From: Bostrychus sinensis
Taxonomy: Eukaryota > Chordata > Actinopteri > Gobiiformes > Eleotridae
Length of the DNA stretch: 64,000 nt
Direction of reading: 5' to 3'
NCBI GenBank assembly: GCA_020698575.1
Contig: CM036242.1
Coordinates: forward strand, 12,101,624-12,165,623
Both the position numbers and the translations under genes were made by a program. Positions 1 to 11,159 of this stretch are shown in pieces. Position 1 is the first letter of the stretch. Each line of letters starts with the position of its first letter. The notes under the pieces were generated by a model. That model saw nothing but the letters and a program-made list of their open reading frames with translations, was not told where the DNA came from and ran no database searches.

Positions 1-385
1 ATGATGTACACATACATGTTCAAATTAAATATTAATTTTACTGACAACAATGGTACAGCTGATTTATTCACAAGTAAAATAAAATAAAAAAAATAAAAAT
101 TACATAATGGCCAAATTGATTATGTTTACAGTTTTGTTTTGGTTCTAAACCCACACCTTGCTGATTGTCCACTCAGATCAGCAGAGAGAGGTCCATGCTC
201 TGGTTGCCACATATGTACATATGTATGTACATACATGCAGCAGCGGTGGACACAGCTAACAGCAGAGCTACAAAAGCAGTTGGCAACAAAGGCACACTGT
301 GACTGGCAACCTACAGGCCATTGTTTTGATCTAGACCGCAGTATCATTTTTTAAACCAATGTAAAATAACAGGCTCAACATAATG
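1..385 (+). repeat. Dispersed repeat family A, copy 1
   Basis: This stretch aligns by eye along most of its length with 15480-15845 in the same orientation. Shared blocks include ACAATGGTACAG, TTTTGTTTTGGTTCTAAA, GGTTGCCACA, GTGGACACAGCTAACA, CACTGTGACTGGCAAC and CCATTGTTTTGAT. The left end lies at or beyond the window edge. I see no terminal inverted repeat, poly-A tail or long reading frame, so the class is unknown. The 71-73 aa frames on both strands are not shared with the second copy and are probably chance. The second copy sits inside a Rex1 fragment, which shows the family has moved. Confidence 0.7.
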
Positions 386-398
386 CATGTTTTACCAT

Positions 399-650
399 GG
401 GCGGCAGTAGCTCAGTTGGTAGAGACGCTTGCCCACTAACCCAAAGGTTCAAACCCCACAACCAGCAATGTCCTTGGGCAAGACCTGGGACCTGACAAAG
501 GGTCAGTCGGCCCCCGGGCAGCTGTGGCTACAGAAGTAGCTCACCACCACCAACTGTGACTGAGGAGAAAATGAAATATTGCACCAAATTGTAAAACAAC
601 TTGGAGTGCAGAGAAAAGCGCTATATAAAATAAATGCATTATTATAAAAG
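399..650 (+). mobile_element. tRNA-derived SINE
   Basis: The head resembles a tRNA gene with pol III promoter boxes: an A-box-like TAGCTCAGTTGGTAGAG at about 408 and a B-box-like GGTTCAAACCCC at about 445. A tRNA-unrelated body follows. It ends in AAAGCGCTATATAAA-type sequence near 615, a tail shared by several fish SINEs and their partner LINEs. The element at 4738 shares the head, the CAACTGTGACTGAGGAG block and the tail. It is not a working tRNA because the stems do not close and the sequence runs on past the acceptor position. Confidence 0.85.
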
Positions 651-675
651 TGTCACCTAGTTAATGCAAATAGAA

Positions 676-696
676 ATTATTATTATTATTATTATT

Positions 697-741
<45 letters not shown>
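676..741. repeat. Compound (ATT)n/(GTT)n microsatellite
   Basis: About eight ATT/TTA units run directly into about fourteen GTT units, starting about 25 bases after the SINE tail. Such tracts often grow from SINE 3' tails. It is likely length-polymorphic. Confidence 0.95.
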
Positions 742-742
<1 letters not shown>

Positions 743-889
743 TTATTAAACTTTATTTTTACAGGGACAACTCAATGAGAGAATATTTCTCTCTTTTGCA
801 CGAGTGACCTGTTTGACACATAAATGTACAACACATAAATACAAAATTTGTCAAAGCATTATAAAAAATACATTGTACAATAAGTCATC
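742..889. other. Unannotated AT-rich spacer
   Basis: I see no repeat copy or coding signal between the two microsatellites. Confidence 0.6.
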
Positions 890-1073
890 AACACACACAT
901 ACATTCACACACACACACACACACACACACGCGCGCACACACACACATACATTCACACACACACACACACGCGCGCGCACACACACACATACATTCACAC
1001 ACACACACACACACGCGCGCACACACACACATACATTCACACACACACACGCACACACATACACACACACACT
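890..1073. repeat. (CA)n microsatellite with periodic CGCG blocks
   Basis: Four blocks of (CA)n are punctuated by ACATACATTCAC. Three of them also carry CGCGCG or CGCGCGCG. This gives a higher-order unit of roughly 50 bases. The sequence is almost wholly alternating purine-pyrimidine. Translated frames across it (His-Thr or Cys-Val runs) are meaningless. Confidence 0.95.
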
Positions 1074-1390
1074 ATTTAAAATGCATTGACATTGTGGATA
1101 ATCTTTCACAAGATGCAATGATTTCTGCACCTTATTCCAATCATATAAAGCAAAATAACTAAAAGCTTTTTTTTTTTTTTTTTTTACCAATTTCATTTCT
1201 GACACCATGAGATCAAAGGATTAAAAAGTCCTGACCTGAGTTGGCAAGAACTTGACTTGAAGTTTAAGTTACTTGTTAAATAATCTGGCAATATGCCAAG
1301 AAGTGCTTTAAAAATAAACAAAAGACAATGTTGTTCTCTTCTTACATCCAATAATGGCCATGCAGCTTATAAATACATGTAATTGCATAT
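1074..1390. other. Unannotated AT-rich spacer
   Basis: It contains a T run near 1168-1185. I see no gene or recognisable repeat. Confidence 0.6.
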
Positions 1391-1445
1391 TGTTTGAAAA
1401 TGTTTGAAAATGTTTGAAAATGTTTGAAAATGTTTGAAAATGTTC
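1391..1445. repeat. 10-bp tandem repeat
   Basis: There are five exact copies of TGTTTGAAAA, then a partial sixth that diverges at TGTTCGAC. Confidence 0.97.
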
Positions 1446-1644
1446 GACTTCTTGACTCCACCAATGTCAAGTCTAGCTTGTAGGGCTGGATAAACAAAAC
1501 ACAAACAGGATGGATGCCAATTTAAATGATAATTTATTTAAATAAAGTGATCAAATTATATTAAACAAGGCCTCATCAGTTGTGTGTAAGTGTTGTATGT
1601 GGAAGCTAAAGTGGAACGAACTAAAGGGTGCACAAACAAAGGAA

Positions 1645-1885
1645 ACGAGCAGGCTAGCATGAGCAGAGAGCATGCGGGCGCAGAAAGCCTGGATATTAAA
1701 CCCAGTTGGCCACACCCCGCCAGGTAGTGCAGGGCATCTGGAGCAGCTGACTGGCCACCTGAGAAGAGGAGGAGAGAAAGAGGCAAAGAGGAAGGAGAGC
1801 AGGAGAAAGAGCTGGAGGCAAAGGTTAAGCCCCACAGAGGCAGACCAGGTCGAGCCTACTCTGGTGTGGTCACACCCACACACAG
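1645..1885. other. GC- and purine-rich segment of unknown origin
   Basis: This block stands out from its AT-rich surroundings. A GATATTAAACCC stretch (TATA-like) near 1691 is followed by GCCACACCCCGCCAGG, then a long AG-rich tract (about 1760-1820) and GTGTGGTCACACCCACACACAG. The composition and TATA-like element would fit an LTR or a retroelement 5' UTR. I found neither paired LTRs nor a primer-binding site. The 153 aa plus-strand frame through it is mostly Arg/Lys/Glu from the purine tract and is not credible as a protein. Confidence 0.35.
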
Positions 1886-3119
1886 TAGTTTACTACACAA
1901 TGCAATCCTATAATAGTCATGAGCTTTGGGACTTTGTAGTGGGTTCGGACACTGCCAGTTTTGTTGCATATATATACTGTAAAAATGTTTTACACATAAC
2001 ACATTTTAAAAGTTGGCCTGATGTTAGTAAAAATGTCTGTATAACCAAGTGCAGAGAGTTGACTACTGAGAGCCTGTCACAGCACACACCACTGCTCCAA
2101 AGTCTAAAATGTTCTGACAAGGAAATCAGTTGAATTCTGAGATTTTGCCTCACAGTGGAGTTACAGCTGTTAACTGATTCTGAGCACATTTAATAACCAC
2201 ACAGTAGACAGAATTTAAGTTTTATATGTCTTAAAGAACTATGTATTGTATAAAAGTGTGTTCTTGTGCAAATTCTATGCAAATACATTTAATAATGCAA
2301 GTTTTCCACATTTTACTGATATCTCAGCCTTCCCCATCTCAGCTCATAAATGTTGTGGGTATTGTTTTCTCATACCTAATGCAGTTATTTTTATATCTCT
2401 CGACTGTCAAGAGCATGCCTCTGGAGTTTCCACAAATGACAAAACTGACATCTGCCAACAGATGTTTACATCATGTATCAAAATGCTCTATACTATTACT
2501 GTATGTATGTGAAGCAATGTTTAAACAAAGCAATGTTTTAATAGGTATTAGCCATCAAACGTCTCAAAATTGGCAAAAAAAAAAAAAAAAAAGGGTATAT
2601 GGCATATACAGTATATGAGTGAGTGGATACAGAACATGAGTAAAGAAAATATATGTTAAATATATGTTTAACCCACTTAAATGCCGTAGAGTTAATAATG
2701 TTGTCAGTATATGGATGTTAGGAATGTAACAATGTAAAAAAATATTTTTAAAAGAGTTAACATTTAAATTCCAATCAAGTTGTATTAATATAGTTATTTA
2801 ATTGCTGTTTATAAGATAATTAAATCCCTTTCCGTTTGATAAGGTGAAGACACTATTTATGATTAAATAAAAAAAAAATGACTGCAGCTCATTCTGTTTA
2901 TAAAAATTATAAGAAAATTGTATTGTATACTTTAAATCATTAAATCCCTATTGTTTTACTTTTTCCCTTCTCTTTCCAGTTTGTTCCAGTTTGAATAAAA
3001 CACTATTCACATTGACATAGGATATGCAATAATGCTGCTTTATTTAAAATGTATCTATGTAAAACACTGGAACTACACAACAAAAAAACAATATTCTGTA
3101 TTTCATGAGATCATTGTAA

Positions 3120-3151
<32 letters not shown>

Positions 3152-3980
3152 CAATTTTCTGTAAACATGCAAAACTGGAACAAAGCTAATAAGCTATGCA
3201 AATGAGTCATATGGATTCATTTCTTGGTCTTCTGTTTACATTTATGTCAGCTTCTACTGTCCACACAAACACGCATAAGGCAGTACATGCAGTGTTTTAG
3301 TGCCAGCTCTTCATCCGGGCCAGTTGGTGTTGAAGGGAAGATTTGGCAGGAGGAGTGACAGCAGAATCTCGGACAGAAAACCAAGTCATGTGACGGCCTA
3401 AAGCTGATCCTGTCCCGAACTCTAGCCTTTTCCCAAAGCCATGACCCGCTGTCCTAACAGAGCGAATCTCCTCACTAACGCTTTCTAAATCTACCAGACA
3501 GTTGCCATAATTCCTGCCAACATCTGAAAGGCAAAACCAAGATTTTCACAGGGGTTTGTTGAAGGGTAGTCTTGCCTCTTACAGAAAGATGAATGTAGCT
3601 TCTAAGGTTACCACGTCCTTCTCCAGCTTCTTTAAAAAAACACATTATTCACTTCAAGGTGGTATTAAATCAGTCTATTTTTCACACTATGTAAATGACA
3701 AACTTGCATTACTCAGACCCAGGCAGACATCTTTGACGATAGCTTTCAAAGGCAGAGCAACATTCTATACCATCGTCAGAATAGATACAATACCATTACC
3801 GTATGCACATGCTCACATAAAGCTGAATTATTTATGAATACATATGTTTTACTCAGTGTGGTAATGAAAACATAATGGGATGGGGTCTGCAGTAGAGAGG
3901 GATGTCACACAGATAGCTAATGTGTGAAGGATATACAAACATACAGTATTCAGCCACCTAACAATACAGTGAAAATACTA
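1886..3980. other. Unannotated AT-rich stretch
   Basis: I see no gene. A runs lie near 2573-2592 and at 3126-3151 (26 A). The part from 3260 to 3560 is less AT-rich and not obviously repetitive, but has no open frame of note. Confidence 0.6.
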
Positions 3981-3984
3981 TTTT

Positions 3985-4150
3985 TTGAGAAAACCTGCTG
4001 TTCTGTATCATCAGGTGCTCCACAGGGACCTATACTGGGCCCACTTAATTACTTCATATTCCCATGGCCTGACTTGACGTCAAGGCAGAAAATACATTTT
4101 AGAATAAACTATAGCCGACATAGTTTTATTATAATACTCTCCAATGGTTA
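3985..4150 (+). pseudogene. L2/CR1-type LINE reverse transcriptase scrap
   Basis: The plus frame reads VSSGAPQGPILGPL. This is the conserved RT motif (SSGAPQG..LGPLLF) of L2/CR1-like non-LTR retrotransposons just before the catalytic YADD region. The following residues fit the expected LPL...I.FHCYADDT spacing only loosely (FRINYSRHSF), so the catalytic aspartates are gone. Only about 50 codons remain, with no ORF1 or endonuclease nearby. It is a dead fragment. The exact clade is uncertain, but the motif itself is distinctive. Confidence 0.7.
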
Positions 4151-4154
4151 AATC

Positions 4155-4262
4155 CAAATACAGGGCGTCACAGGCAGTGTACCTTTTGAGCCGATCCCAA
4201 GCCCAGATAAGGGAAGAGGGTTGCATCAAGAAAAGCATCCGGTGCACAAACAATTCACTAAA
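4155..4262 (+). repeat. LINE/SINE 3'-tail type repeat
   Basis: GGGCGTCACAGGCAGTGTACC, CCGATCCCAAGCCCAGATAA and GGGTTGCATCAAGAAAAGCATCCGG match a tail sequence common in fish retroposons. The same tail occurs inverted near 24780-24830 (GATGCCCTTCCTGATGCAACC). It directly follows the RT scrap at 3985-4150, so both may come from one insertion. Confidence 0.6.
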
Positions 4263-4737
4263 CGTTATGAGGCAGATACGTGTTTTACACTTTTGTAATT
4301 TTTTAAATATATTTCATACTTAAGTTATTTTGATGCTAGTAAGTTGTGTAATGTTAAGCTTCAGTGAAAAATGCTCCTAGCCAGTATGGCACTACTACTG
4401 CATACTTTGTCATGTGGCTGTAATAAATAGGGAAAAGGTAAGCAAGTAAGTTGTAAGAATCATAAAATATGAGAGGATATTGAGTATAAATGTCTTGTTG
4501 GTTTCTTTAGGGTGCTTCTGCTTCCAAGACCTGCATCATAAGGTGAACTGGTGAATCAAAGTTGTTGAATGTGAGTGCGGAGAGTGGTTGTCCATCAGTC
4601 TGTCTCTGTGTTAGTTTTGCAATAGTACAAGGCATACTACACCTCACAGCCAAACAATCTAAGCAATAAAAATATATATTAAAACAAATTCATTAAATTA
4701 AATTATTAATAATAAATTAATTCATCCCACATCGTTT
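4263..4737. other. Unannotated spacer
   Basis: AT-rich, with no gene or clear repeat seen. Confidence 0.55.
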
Positions 4738-5050
4738 AGGGGTGGCAGTGGCTCAGTTGGTAGAGTCATAGACCCACTGTTGGTGGTTCGAATCCTGTTA
4801 CTGGCATTGCATACTGCCATTGTATCCATAGAGCAAGACTCTTCACCCACCTTGCCTATGTAATTGTGCATTTGGTGGGAGTCAGAGAGGCCATTGTCAC
4901 AGAATGGCAGCCACATTTCTGCCAGTCTGCCCCAGGGCAACTGTTGCAACACCACTGACTGTGACTGAGGAGTGAATGAAATATGGACTCAGTTATAAAG
5001 CGCTTTGGGTGCCTTGAAAAGCCTTATATAAATTGAAGCCATTGTTATTA
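4738..5050 (+). mobile_element. tRNA-derived SINE
   Basis: Head GGGGTGGCAGTGGCTCAGTT contains an A-box-like TGGCTCAGTTGGTA near 4750. A near-perfect B box, GGTTCGAATCC, lies near 4785. The body shares CTGTGACTGAGGAGTGAATG and the AAAGCGCTTTGGGT...TTATATAAATT tail with fish SINEs and with the copy at 399. Relative to that copy it has about 60 extra bases. The tRNA part is not foldable as an intact tRNA gene. A 77 aa minus frame across it is a shadow. Confidence 0.88.
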
Positions 5051-5173
5051 TTTGCCATTACTGTTTTGACATGCCGCTGTCTGATGTTAGTCATGGGGTT
5101 CACTCAAGACATGAAGGGAAAGCTAACCTCTAAGCTAACAGATTTAACAGCTCAAGACATGTTTTCAATACAG

Positions 5174-5512
5174 TATGGGCCGTATTTACTAAAGGGCCGT
5201 TTAGACGAACACACATTTTGCTGAAGGTTTGATTTTGGTTTGATGGATTCCCATTTTCCGAATTCACAATCATTTGAAAACACTGGTAGATATGTTTTGG
5301 CCTGCTATTTGTGTGGGTATTGCATGCTACAAACAGCACATTCTGGAAAACACCATTGTTTTACTTATTCATTCAGTCACAGGAGCAAACTCTGCTCTGC
5401 TTTCATTTAGCATCTGTGAGAGACACCTAGGGGTGCACTAGGGTTTGATCCACATTTAGCACGTCTTATTGAATTAGTATTTATGCAAACCTTTGATAAA
5501 TCTGGCCCTATG
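5174..5512. mobile_element. MITE with ~22-bp terminal inverted repeats
   Basis: The left end TATGGGCCGTATTTACTAAA mirrors the right end TTTGATAAATCTGGCCCTAT, with about 18 of 22 positions matching after reverse complementing. The element is about 340 bp with no transposase. I could not settle the target duplication, so the superfamily is open. Confidence 0.75.
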
Positions 5513-6913
5513 TGTATTGCATGTAGTGTACAACCTTGAACCTTTTAGGTAAAATCTCTTTCTGGCATTTTAAAGTACAATTGGTAGTGGTATTTGTCTA
5601 GTGTCCAAACAATGTTTTTAAATTATTACTAACACATAAAACCGATGTGATAACTGGATAAGATCTACTCAAATATAAATGGGATGTGGCTGTTGGATTT
5701 TAGATAGGAGGTTGTTGCATACCATTTCCTTTGTAAGCCTTTGAACACTGCTGGTTGTGAATATTGTATTAAGTAACTTTCTCCATGATGAAGTAGAGTG
5801 CTTTAGGGAGTGAGGCTGAAATTAGACAATTAGACGTGATAAATTGAGAGAAAGAGCTTGAGAAATGCAGCTGGTGCATACTGAAGACTGCTGTAGGCTG
5901 TGGGTAGCTCAGGTCCGGCTGCCCTTCACTGAGTTCACCGCCGCCGCTCAGTCGTGGTCACATCAGGCTGAGCCTCTTCACTCCCCTCCACTGCCTTCGG
6001 ACGTCCCTCCAGCACTGCTTTTCAAATTGCAACGCATCATTAAATTTTGATTGACCCTGCACCACTAGACTTCGGAAAGATGAGCTCTGAACCAGAATAT
6101 TTGAGCTACAGGCAAGCAAATCCCTTTTCTCTTAAGCAGAAGTTTGTCATATTCTCAGCATCAGTGTTAAATATTCACACTGTTGAACTGAACATATTTA
6201 AGATTGGACAAAACATTTCTACAAATGCTTGTGGATAGTAAAAAATGTAAATAAATTGAATGAACTATGCAGCGGAAGAGTTTAATACTTGGCTGACACA
6301 TCGATATTCATCTGACTAGAAGGATATGTATAATTCAACATGTGAACTTTCATAGATGTTATTCAAATGTTCACTATTGTTGCTGCTCACGTTGCTCAAT
6401 TGCACAAAGTAGAGACTTTGCAACAGCATTTTTGATGACACGACATACTTAAATAAGCTTTTGTTTGAGATCTTTGAGAAGGCCAAGTTCTGGAATAACA
6501 ACCAAAAGCCAATTGTTCCAAGGCATGCATGTAAATTTACCTCCTCACACATTCTCTTCAAACAAAAATGTCTAGTGTAAGGTGACTACATGAATGGCAT
6601 TTGCCTAAATACGTACTGTATAAGCCAGTGAGTAGCTTTTACAGAGAGTTGCAGAAATCACCAGGAGACAAGAGCCAGACAATACAGATATTCAGGCCAA
6701 CTTTTTGTGTATGCAAGGTTCAGTCATGTGGCCCCATTGTCATGTTACTACTCTGAATGTGATTTACCATAAATGCATTGATGTATTGTATATAAGAACT
6801 TTAAGAGAATTTTTATTTTCACCATTATGGAATAACAGAGAATGTGGTCAATTTGCAATTAGCATATTACAGTAATATTCTTGTCCCGATTGCACCCCTC
6901 CTCAGCCTCAAGT
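5513..6913. other. Unannotated stretch
   Basis: I recognise no gene or repeat. Short frames near 5865-6240 and 6316-6561 show no family resemblance. Confidence 0.55.
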
Positions 6914-7481
6914 AGCTAAGGCAGGGGTGTTCAAACTTTTTACACTGGGGACCACAGTGAACTCGTTGTCATGCGTAATTTAGCATAGGTTTTATTCTGT
7001 ATGCCCTTCCATAAACCCACATTTATCCAGGCCTGGGCCCCTCACATATTTTTTTTTATTTTATTTATTTATTTTTTTGCCAATTATTATTAATAAGTCT
7101 TGGTTTGCTGTGTCTCGTGTGGCTGGACCTCTTTGCAGATTATTATACATTTTTTTAGAATTAAAATTTAAAGCCAGGTCTATCATAACACACACATTTG
7201 TTATGAAGAATGTATAAAGATAAGTCCATACATATCTGTTGTGTGAATATATTTTCATTGAGACCTTGCTATACTTGGGAATGGAAATGAAAGACATATG
7301 TTTTCAGATAAGGAGATGCTGCTTAAATAGCTGGATTAAAGGGAGATACTTTTTACCCCCTGACTGTCACATGGAGTATATGAAGTTTTTTAAGAATTAC
7401 TACCTGTGTGTCAATTGAGAATGACGTCTGCAGGGCCACATTTGGCTCCCGGGCCATAGTTTGGACATCCCTGAGCTAAGG
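6914..7481. mobile_element. hAT-type non-autonomous element with perfect 8-bp target duplication
   Basis: The element spans 6922-7473 (552 bp). It begins CAGGGGTGTTCAAACTTTTT and ends AGTTTGGACATCCCTG, a Charlie-like hAT terminal repeat with 14 of 16 positions matching. It is bounded by identical 8 bp copies, AGCTAAGG, at 6914-6921 and 7474-7481, as expected for hAT transposition. The CCGGGCCATAGTTTGGACA end is familiar from fish and other vertebrate Charlie MITEs. There is no transposase and the interior is T-rich. The intact duplication suggests a fairly young insertion. Confidence 0.93.
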
Positions 7482-7624
7482 GGAATAAACAGATGAATAA
7501 ACAGAACATGAATGAATTATAAAGTGAAATGGGAAGGTGGATTTGATGGCCTTGATCAGCACTTATTATATACTGTAAATATACTGTTTGTTTGTTTTGT
7601 TTTTTAACTTTTGTTTATTTTTAC

Positions 7625-7755
7625 GCCAGATAAATCCTCCCTGTCACAACCAGAGTAGGAAATGTGTCTTGCCCAGGGACACAACCAAAGTATGCACTGG
7701 ACCAACCATCCAGTCAGAAGGCAACCTGCTTAACCTCCTGCGCTACTGTCGCCCC
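7625..7755 (-). mobile_element. tRNA-derived SINE, minus strand
   Basis: Read on the minus strand from 7755 it starts GGGGCGACAGTAGCGCAGGA, an A-box-like tRNA head. It continues with GGTTGCCTTCTGACTGGATGG, a weak B-box-like GGTTGGTCCAGTG and CCCTGGGCAAGACACATTTC. It ends close to a T/A-rich stretch. It belongs to a different SINE subfamily from the copies at 399 and 4738. Confidence 0.75.
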
Positions 7756-8803
7756 ATATAAATATTCAGTATAAAGCCCTAATATTCTGAAACATGTATG
7801 TAGACAGTTTTGAATAGTGGTAAAGTAATTTCTAACCTATGAACGCTGTCAGATTTGTTGTGTAAGTCAATATTTGTACTTGGAATGACAACAATTGTTC
7901 AGAAGAAACTGTGATGAGAATATAAATGATGTCTTTTCGTGAATAAGTAACTGACCATTCTTATGACAAAATATGACAAAATTAATTTTTTGAGGAAATG
8001 ATTTGTGGTTTCATAATTCACACATTGTGTTAGAACACAATATGAGCTACAGTAAGTGGTCCAGAACCCAGGTGCTTGTCGTATACCCATCCACTCTGCT
8101 TCTTTGAAATCTATAATTCTCATCCATGGGTACCAGTGGACTGATGCTGGCTGTAATATGCTCTGTCTACGGTGATGTGTTGTTAAAAGCCCTGGTTGGG
8201 TCTTCACTGTCCCACATTGTCAGAAACACGTTTGTTGTTCTGTGCTGTCCAGCTGGGTCTTCTGTACAAATGTCTGCATGCAGCTGCTCCCACTGTGAAC
8301 CGTATGTCTACGAGTGAACATCACGTACTACATGTCTTTGAACAAAGAATACACCAGGAACTCTTGTCATGACAAATCGCCCTTTTCTGCCATTGGTATG
8401 AAAGTCTTTATTTAACTGAACATGGATTTTTTCTGACACTTTTATGTACCACTGCTACTAGAGTTGTAAGGATTGTGAAAAGTTTCAAAGGGAGAAAAAA
8501 AATGGTCCTTTAGTGTTTCGCAGCATGAGCTTTTCTAATGGAACTCCCTGACAATAATAAAACATGTCACGTATGTACAAAAATGTTTGCAAATTAAATT
8601 CTCAACAGCTAATATCTAACCATATACAGGACTGTGAAGATGTTTTAAATGCTGTTAAGTAATAGGGCTTTAAAAAATGATGAATTGTACTTTTTATATT
8701 TGCTGTGAAAATTTTCAGGAATGGTCAGTAGTAGGCCAAGGACAAATGATTAGGCTAATGTTGGTTTGGATCCAGATCACTGTTTAGATGTGTGCGATGA
8801 GTG
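7756..8803. other. Unannotated spacer
   Basis: I see no convincing gene or repeat. The overlapping frames around 7899-8317 lie on both strands and resemble nothing I know. Confidence 0.55.
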
Positions 8804-8811
8804 TTTTAAGG

Positions 8812-10628
8812 CAGTTGTTCTCAACTGGTCTGGGTTTGGGACCCACCATTGTTATATTATGTCAAGCCACGACCCAAATAAAAATATATATATTTTAAGG
8901 TTTTCATATATATATTTTAACATTTCAAACTAATTTAATCAAGTATTGCGCAGTTTAAATGTGAAACACAAAATAACAAATTTAAAGATAAACCAAGTGC
9001 CAATGTTACAGCTGGAACACCCACTAAGCTGCAACATAATTTAAAAACTTAACTCTGTACTTAAATAACTGCCTTTTTAGCAGACTGAATAGTGCTTTCA
9101 TCCACAAACACAAATTAAGTCTAACAACTGAGAAGTAGTTTCAAAGACAAAAAAAAAAAAAAAAAAAAAAAAATCTTCAGTTGAATACACAAAAATGTCT
9201 TGCTAAAACAAGGCACTTATTCAAGCACTGATCATGGCATCAGTCTTCAGAATAATGGTGACACTGCTCATGAGTCCTGCAGATTTAAAGCACTTTTTTT
9301 CCCTTATATAAACAGTTTCGGAGTTCATGTGATGGTTAAATGAGTTGTTGTGGGGTAAATGAAGCATGTGGCATCTCCCCCTGGTGTCTCTGGGCTGAAA
9401 TTGACACTTGCAACAGTGAGCGCCGTCGACCCGGAGTCACAAAAGTCTCGGGTCTCGCAAGAAAGCAGCACATCCCTGTTAGCTAAAAAACAAGCTAGCA
9501 ACCACTTTATTTCTTTTTTTCTTTGTGCCAGAGCGACCAAATGGATGAAAAAACTTTGCACAGATACACAGAGGTGAACAACAAAAGTAAAGACGAGTGA
9601 GGGATCACACAGGAGTCAACTGTGCTTGTGAGTATTTATGATAGTGCTTTACTCCGAACTGTAGGGGGAGCTTTATAGAGGAAAGAAAGGCAAAAATTGC
9701 GAAGAAACAAGCAGAGTTACTGAGTTCCGCTTTAAACCACTGTCCCATATCTGCTGCTCGCGTAACCTTAGCTGCTGCACACTGAAAGCCTGGGCACGTG
9801 TACGTCCGCCACAGCTCCGGCGAGGGTCTGCTATTGGTATCGCAGTTCGACGGGGCTCGGCAGAATTCAGCTGAGCAGCCAGACACAGAGAGGAGAGCTG
9901 AGTGTGAAAGTAGTGACGGACGGGGTTTACAGGAACTAATGCCCTGGATTTAGAGGCCGCACCGCTGTGAGCCCAGGCTGCGCTCAGGACTCCTGAGCCC
10001 GGCCACAGCTCCGCAGAGGTCCCGCTGATTTCCTGGAGCTTTGGCGGGGCTCCTCAGGATTCAGCGGAGGTTGAACGACACAGACGCAGATGCACGAGGA
10101 CGCTGCAGGTTTACAGAAAGCAGCCCGGGACTTTCAATCCCCTCCACAGTCCCTCCAATTAACAGAGAGAAGAGCTGACTGTGAAAGTAGTGGCGGACAT
10201 GGGTTTGAACTAATGCCCCGGACGTAGTGCCAGGAGCCTCAGTACTCCAGAGCCAGGACACAAGTCCGCAGAGCTCCCACTGCTTTCCTGGAGCTTCAGT
10301 TTCAGTGGGCCTCCTTAGGATTCAGGGGAGGGTAAACAGATGCCTGAGGACGCCACAGGTTTAGCTACAGATATCAGGACTTAAACTTACCTCCCCTGTC
10401 CATACAGTTTTTATCAGAGAGGAGAGCTGAGTGTGAACACAGTGGAAGAGAGATGACTTAAACTAAAGCGGGTACAGGAAAACACAACAGTGATTAGCGT
10501 CTGCACACACCTTGCTCCATGCTGCTCGCCGCAGAGCATCAATCCTCTTTTCTGGCTCAGTCAAAGGCCCACGACCCACTGAAAATGGTCCTGCGACCCA
10601 CTTTTGGGTCACCGGTTGAGAATCACTG
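8812..10628. mobile_element. 1.8-kb non-autonomous hAT-type element
   Basis: The left end CAGTTGTTCTCAACTGGTCT...GGGACCCACC and the right end GGGTCACCGGTTGAGAATCACTG are inverted relatives of the widespread fish hAT terminus CAGTGGTTCTCAAC...GGGACCCA. The subterminal CCACGACCC blocks also pair (about 8870 and 10570). The flanking 8-mers, TTTTAAGG and GTTTAATT, agree at only 5 of 8 positions, so the duplication is decayed or the ends have shifted. The interior has a 25-nt A run (9149-9173), a GC-rich half (9400-10440) with tandem repeats, and no recognisable transposase. Short frames at 9325-9886 are not conserved. Confidence 0.82.
9880..10445. repeat. Internal ~255-275 bp tandem repeat of the hAT element
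   Basis: The phrase CAGAGAGGAGAGCTGAGTGT recurs near 9887, 10161 and 10416. Between recurrences are parallel blocks: GAACTAATGCCC, CCTGGAGCTT, CTCCTTAGGATTCAG or its variant, and GAGGACGC..CAGGTTTA. An older partial copy precedes them (CCACAGCTCCGGCGAGG, about 9810). Spacing is about 274 then 255 bases. The copies are imperfect, so the array is old. Confidence 0.85.
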
Positions 10629-11159
10629 GTTTAATTTATTCTGTATCATTTTGAGATATTAGGGTGTTAAGGCGCCTAGAAGATCCTCGAGTTTAAGTCC
10701 GATCTGGGCAGAATATCTCTACCTTTGTGAGATACAGGAAGCACCAGCACTTTGGCAGAGGCCAATTCAATGCTAGCGCCATTGAATGAGCCGCGCTAAC
10801 ACCGTGCGTCAGTCTGCAGCCTGTTATGATGAGCTATGAGTCAACTAAGCCTTAACACATTTATAGAAGCACATTTTAGTTTACATTAAATATGATGAAT
10901 TAAACTGGTGTCTTTATATTAGAGAGAGTTCTGTTATGATGCAACTTGACGTTGATTAGATTAGCATGTTGTAGGCAGCTAACGTCAGACAGTGATGGTA
11001 TTTTATGGACAAATGTGGACTGCTGGACCACTGTGTCCTCCTCTATGTCTCCATGTCTTTTTAATGTAAAATATAAAATGTATATCCAGCTCTTGTTTGT
11101 ATTTTTGTAGAAAAGAAGACGACAGAGTAACTCTTGTGCATTGTTGTGAGTGGTCTGTT
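10629..11159. other. Unannotated spacer
   Basis: No recognised feature. The 164 aa minus frame (10900-11394) starts in the neighbouring CpG-rich block, runs into AT-rich DNA and has no family resemblance. Confidence 0.5.

Noticed and set aside
804..1208. Open frames across the CA repeat on both strands
   Set aside because: Pure translation of a dinucleotide microsatellite.
1645..1885. Solo LTR of an endogenous retroelement
   Set aside because: TATA-like and purine tract noted, but no TG..CA ends, target duplication or second copy found.
1672..2133. 153-codon frame
   Set aside because: Arg/Lys/Glu from a purine tract followed by unrelated AT-rich sequence. No domain.
399..4830. tRNA genes at 399 and 4738
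   Set aside because: Only A and B boxes are preserved. The cloverleaf does not close and both are followed by SINE bodies.
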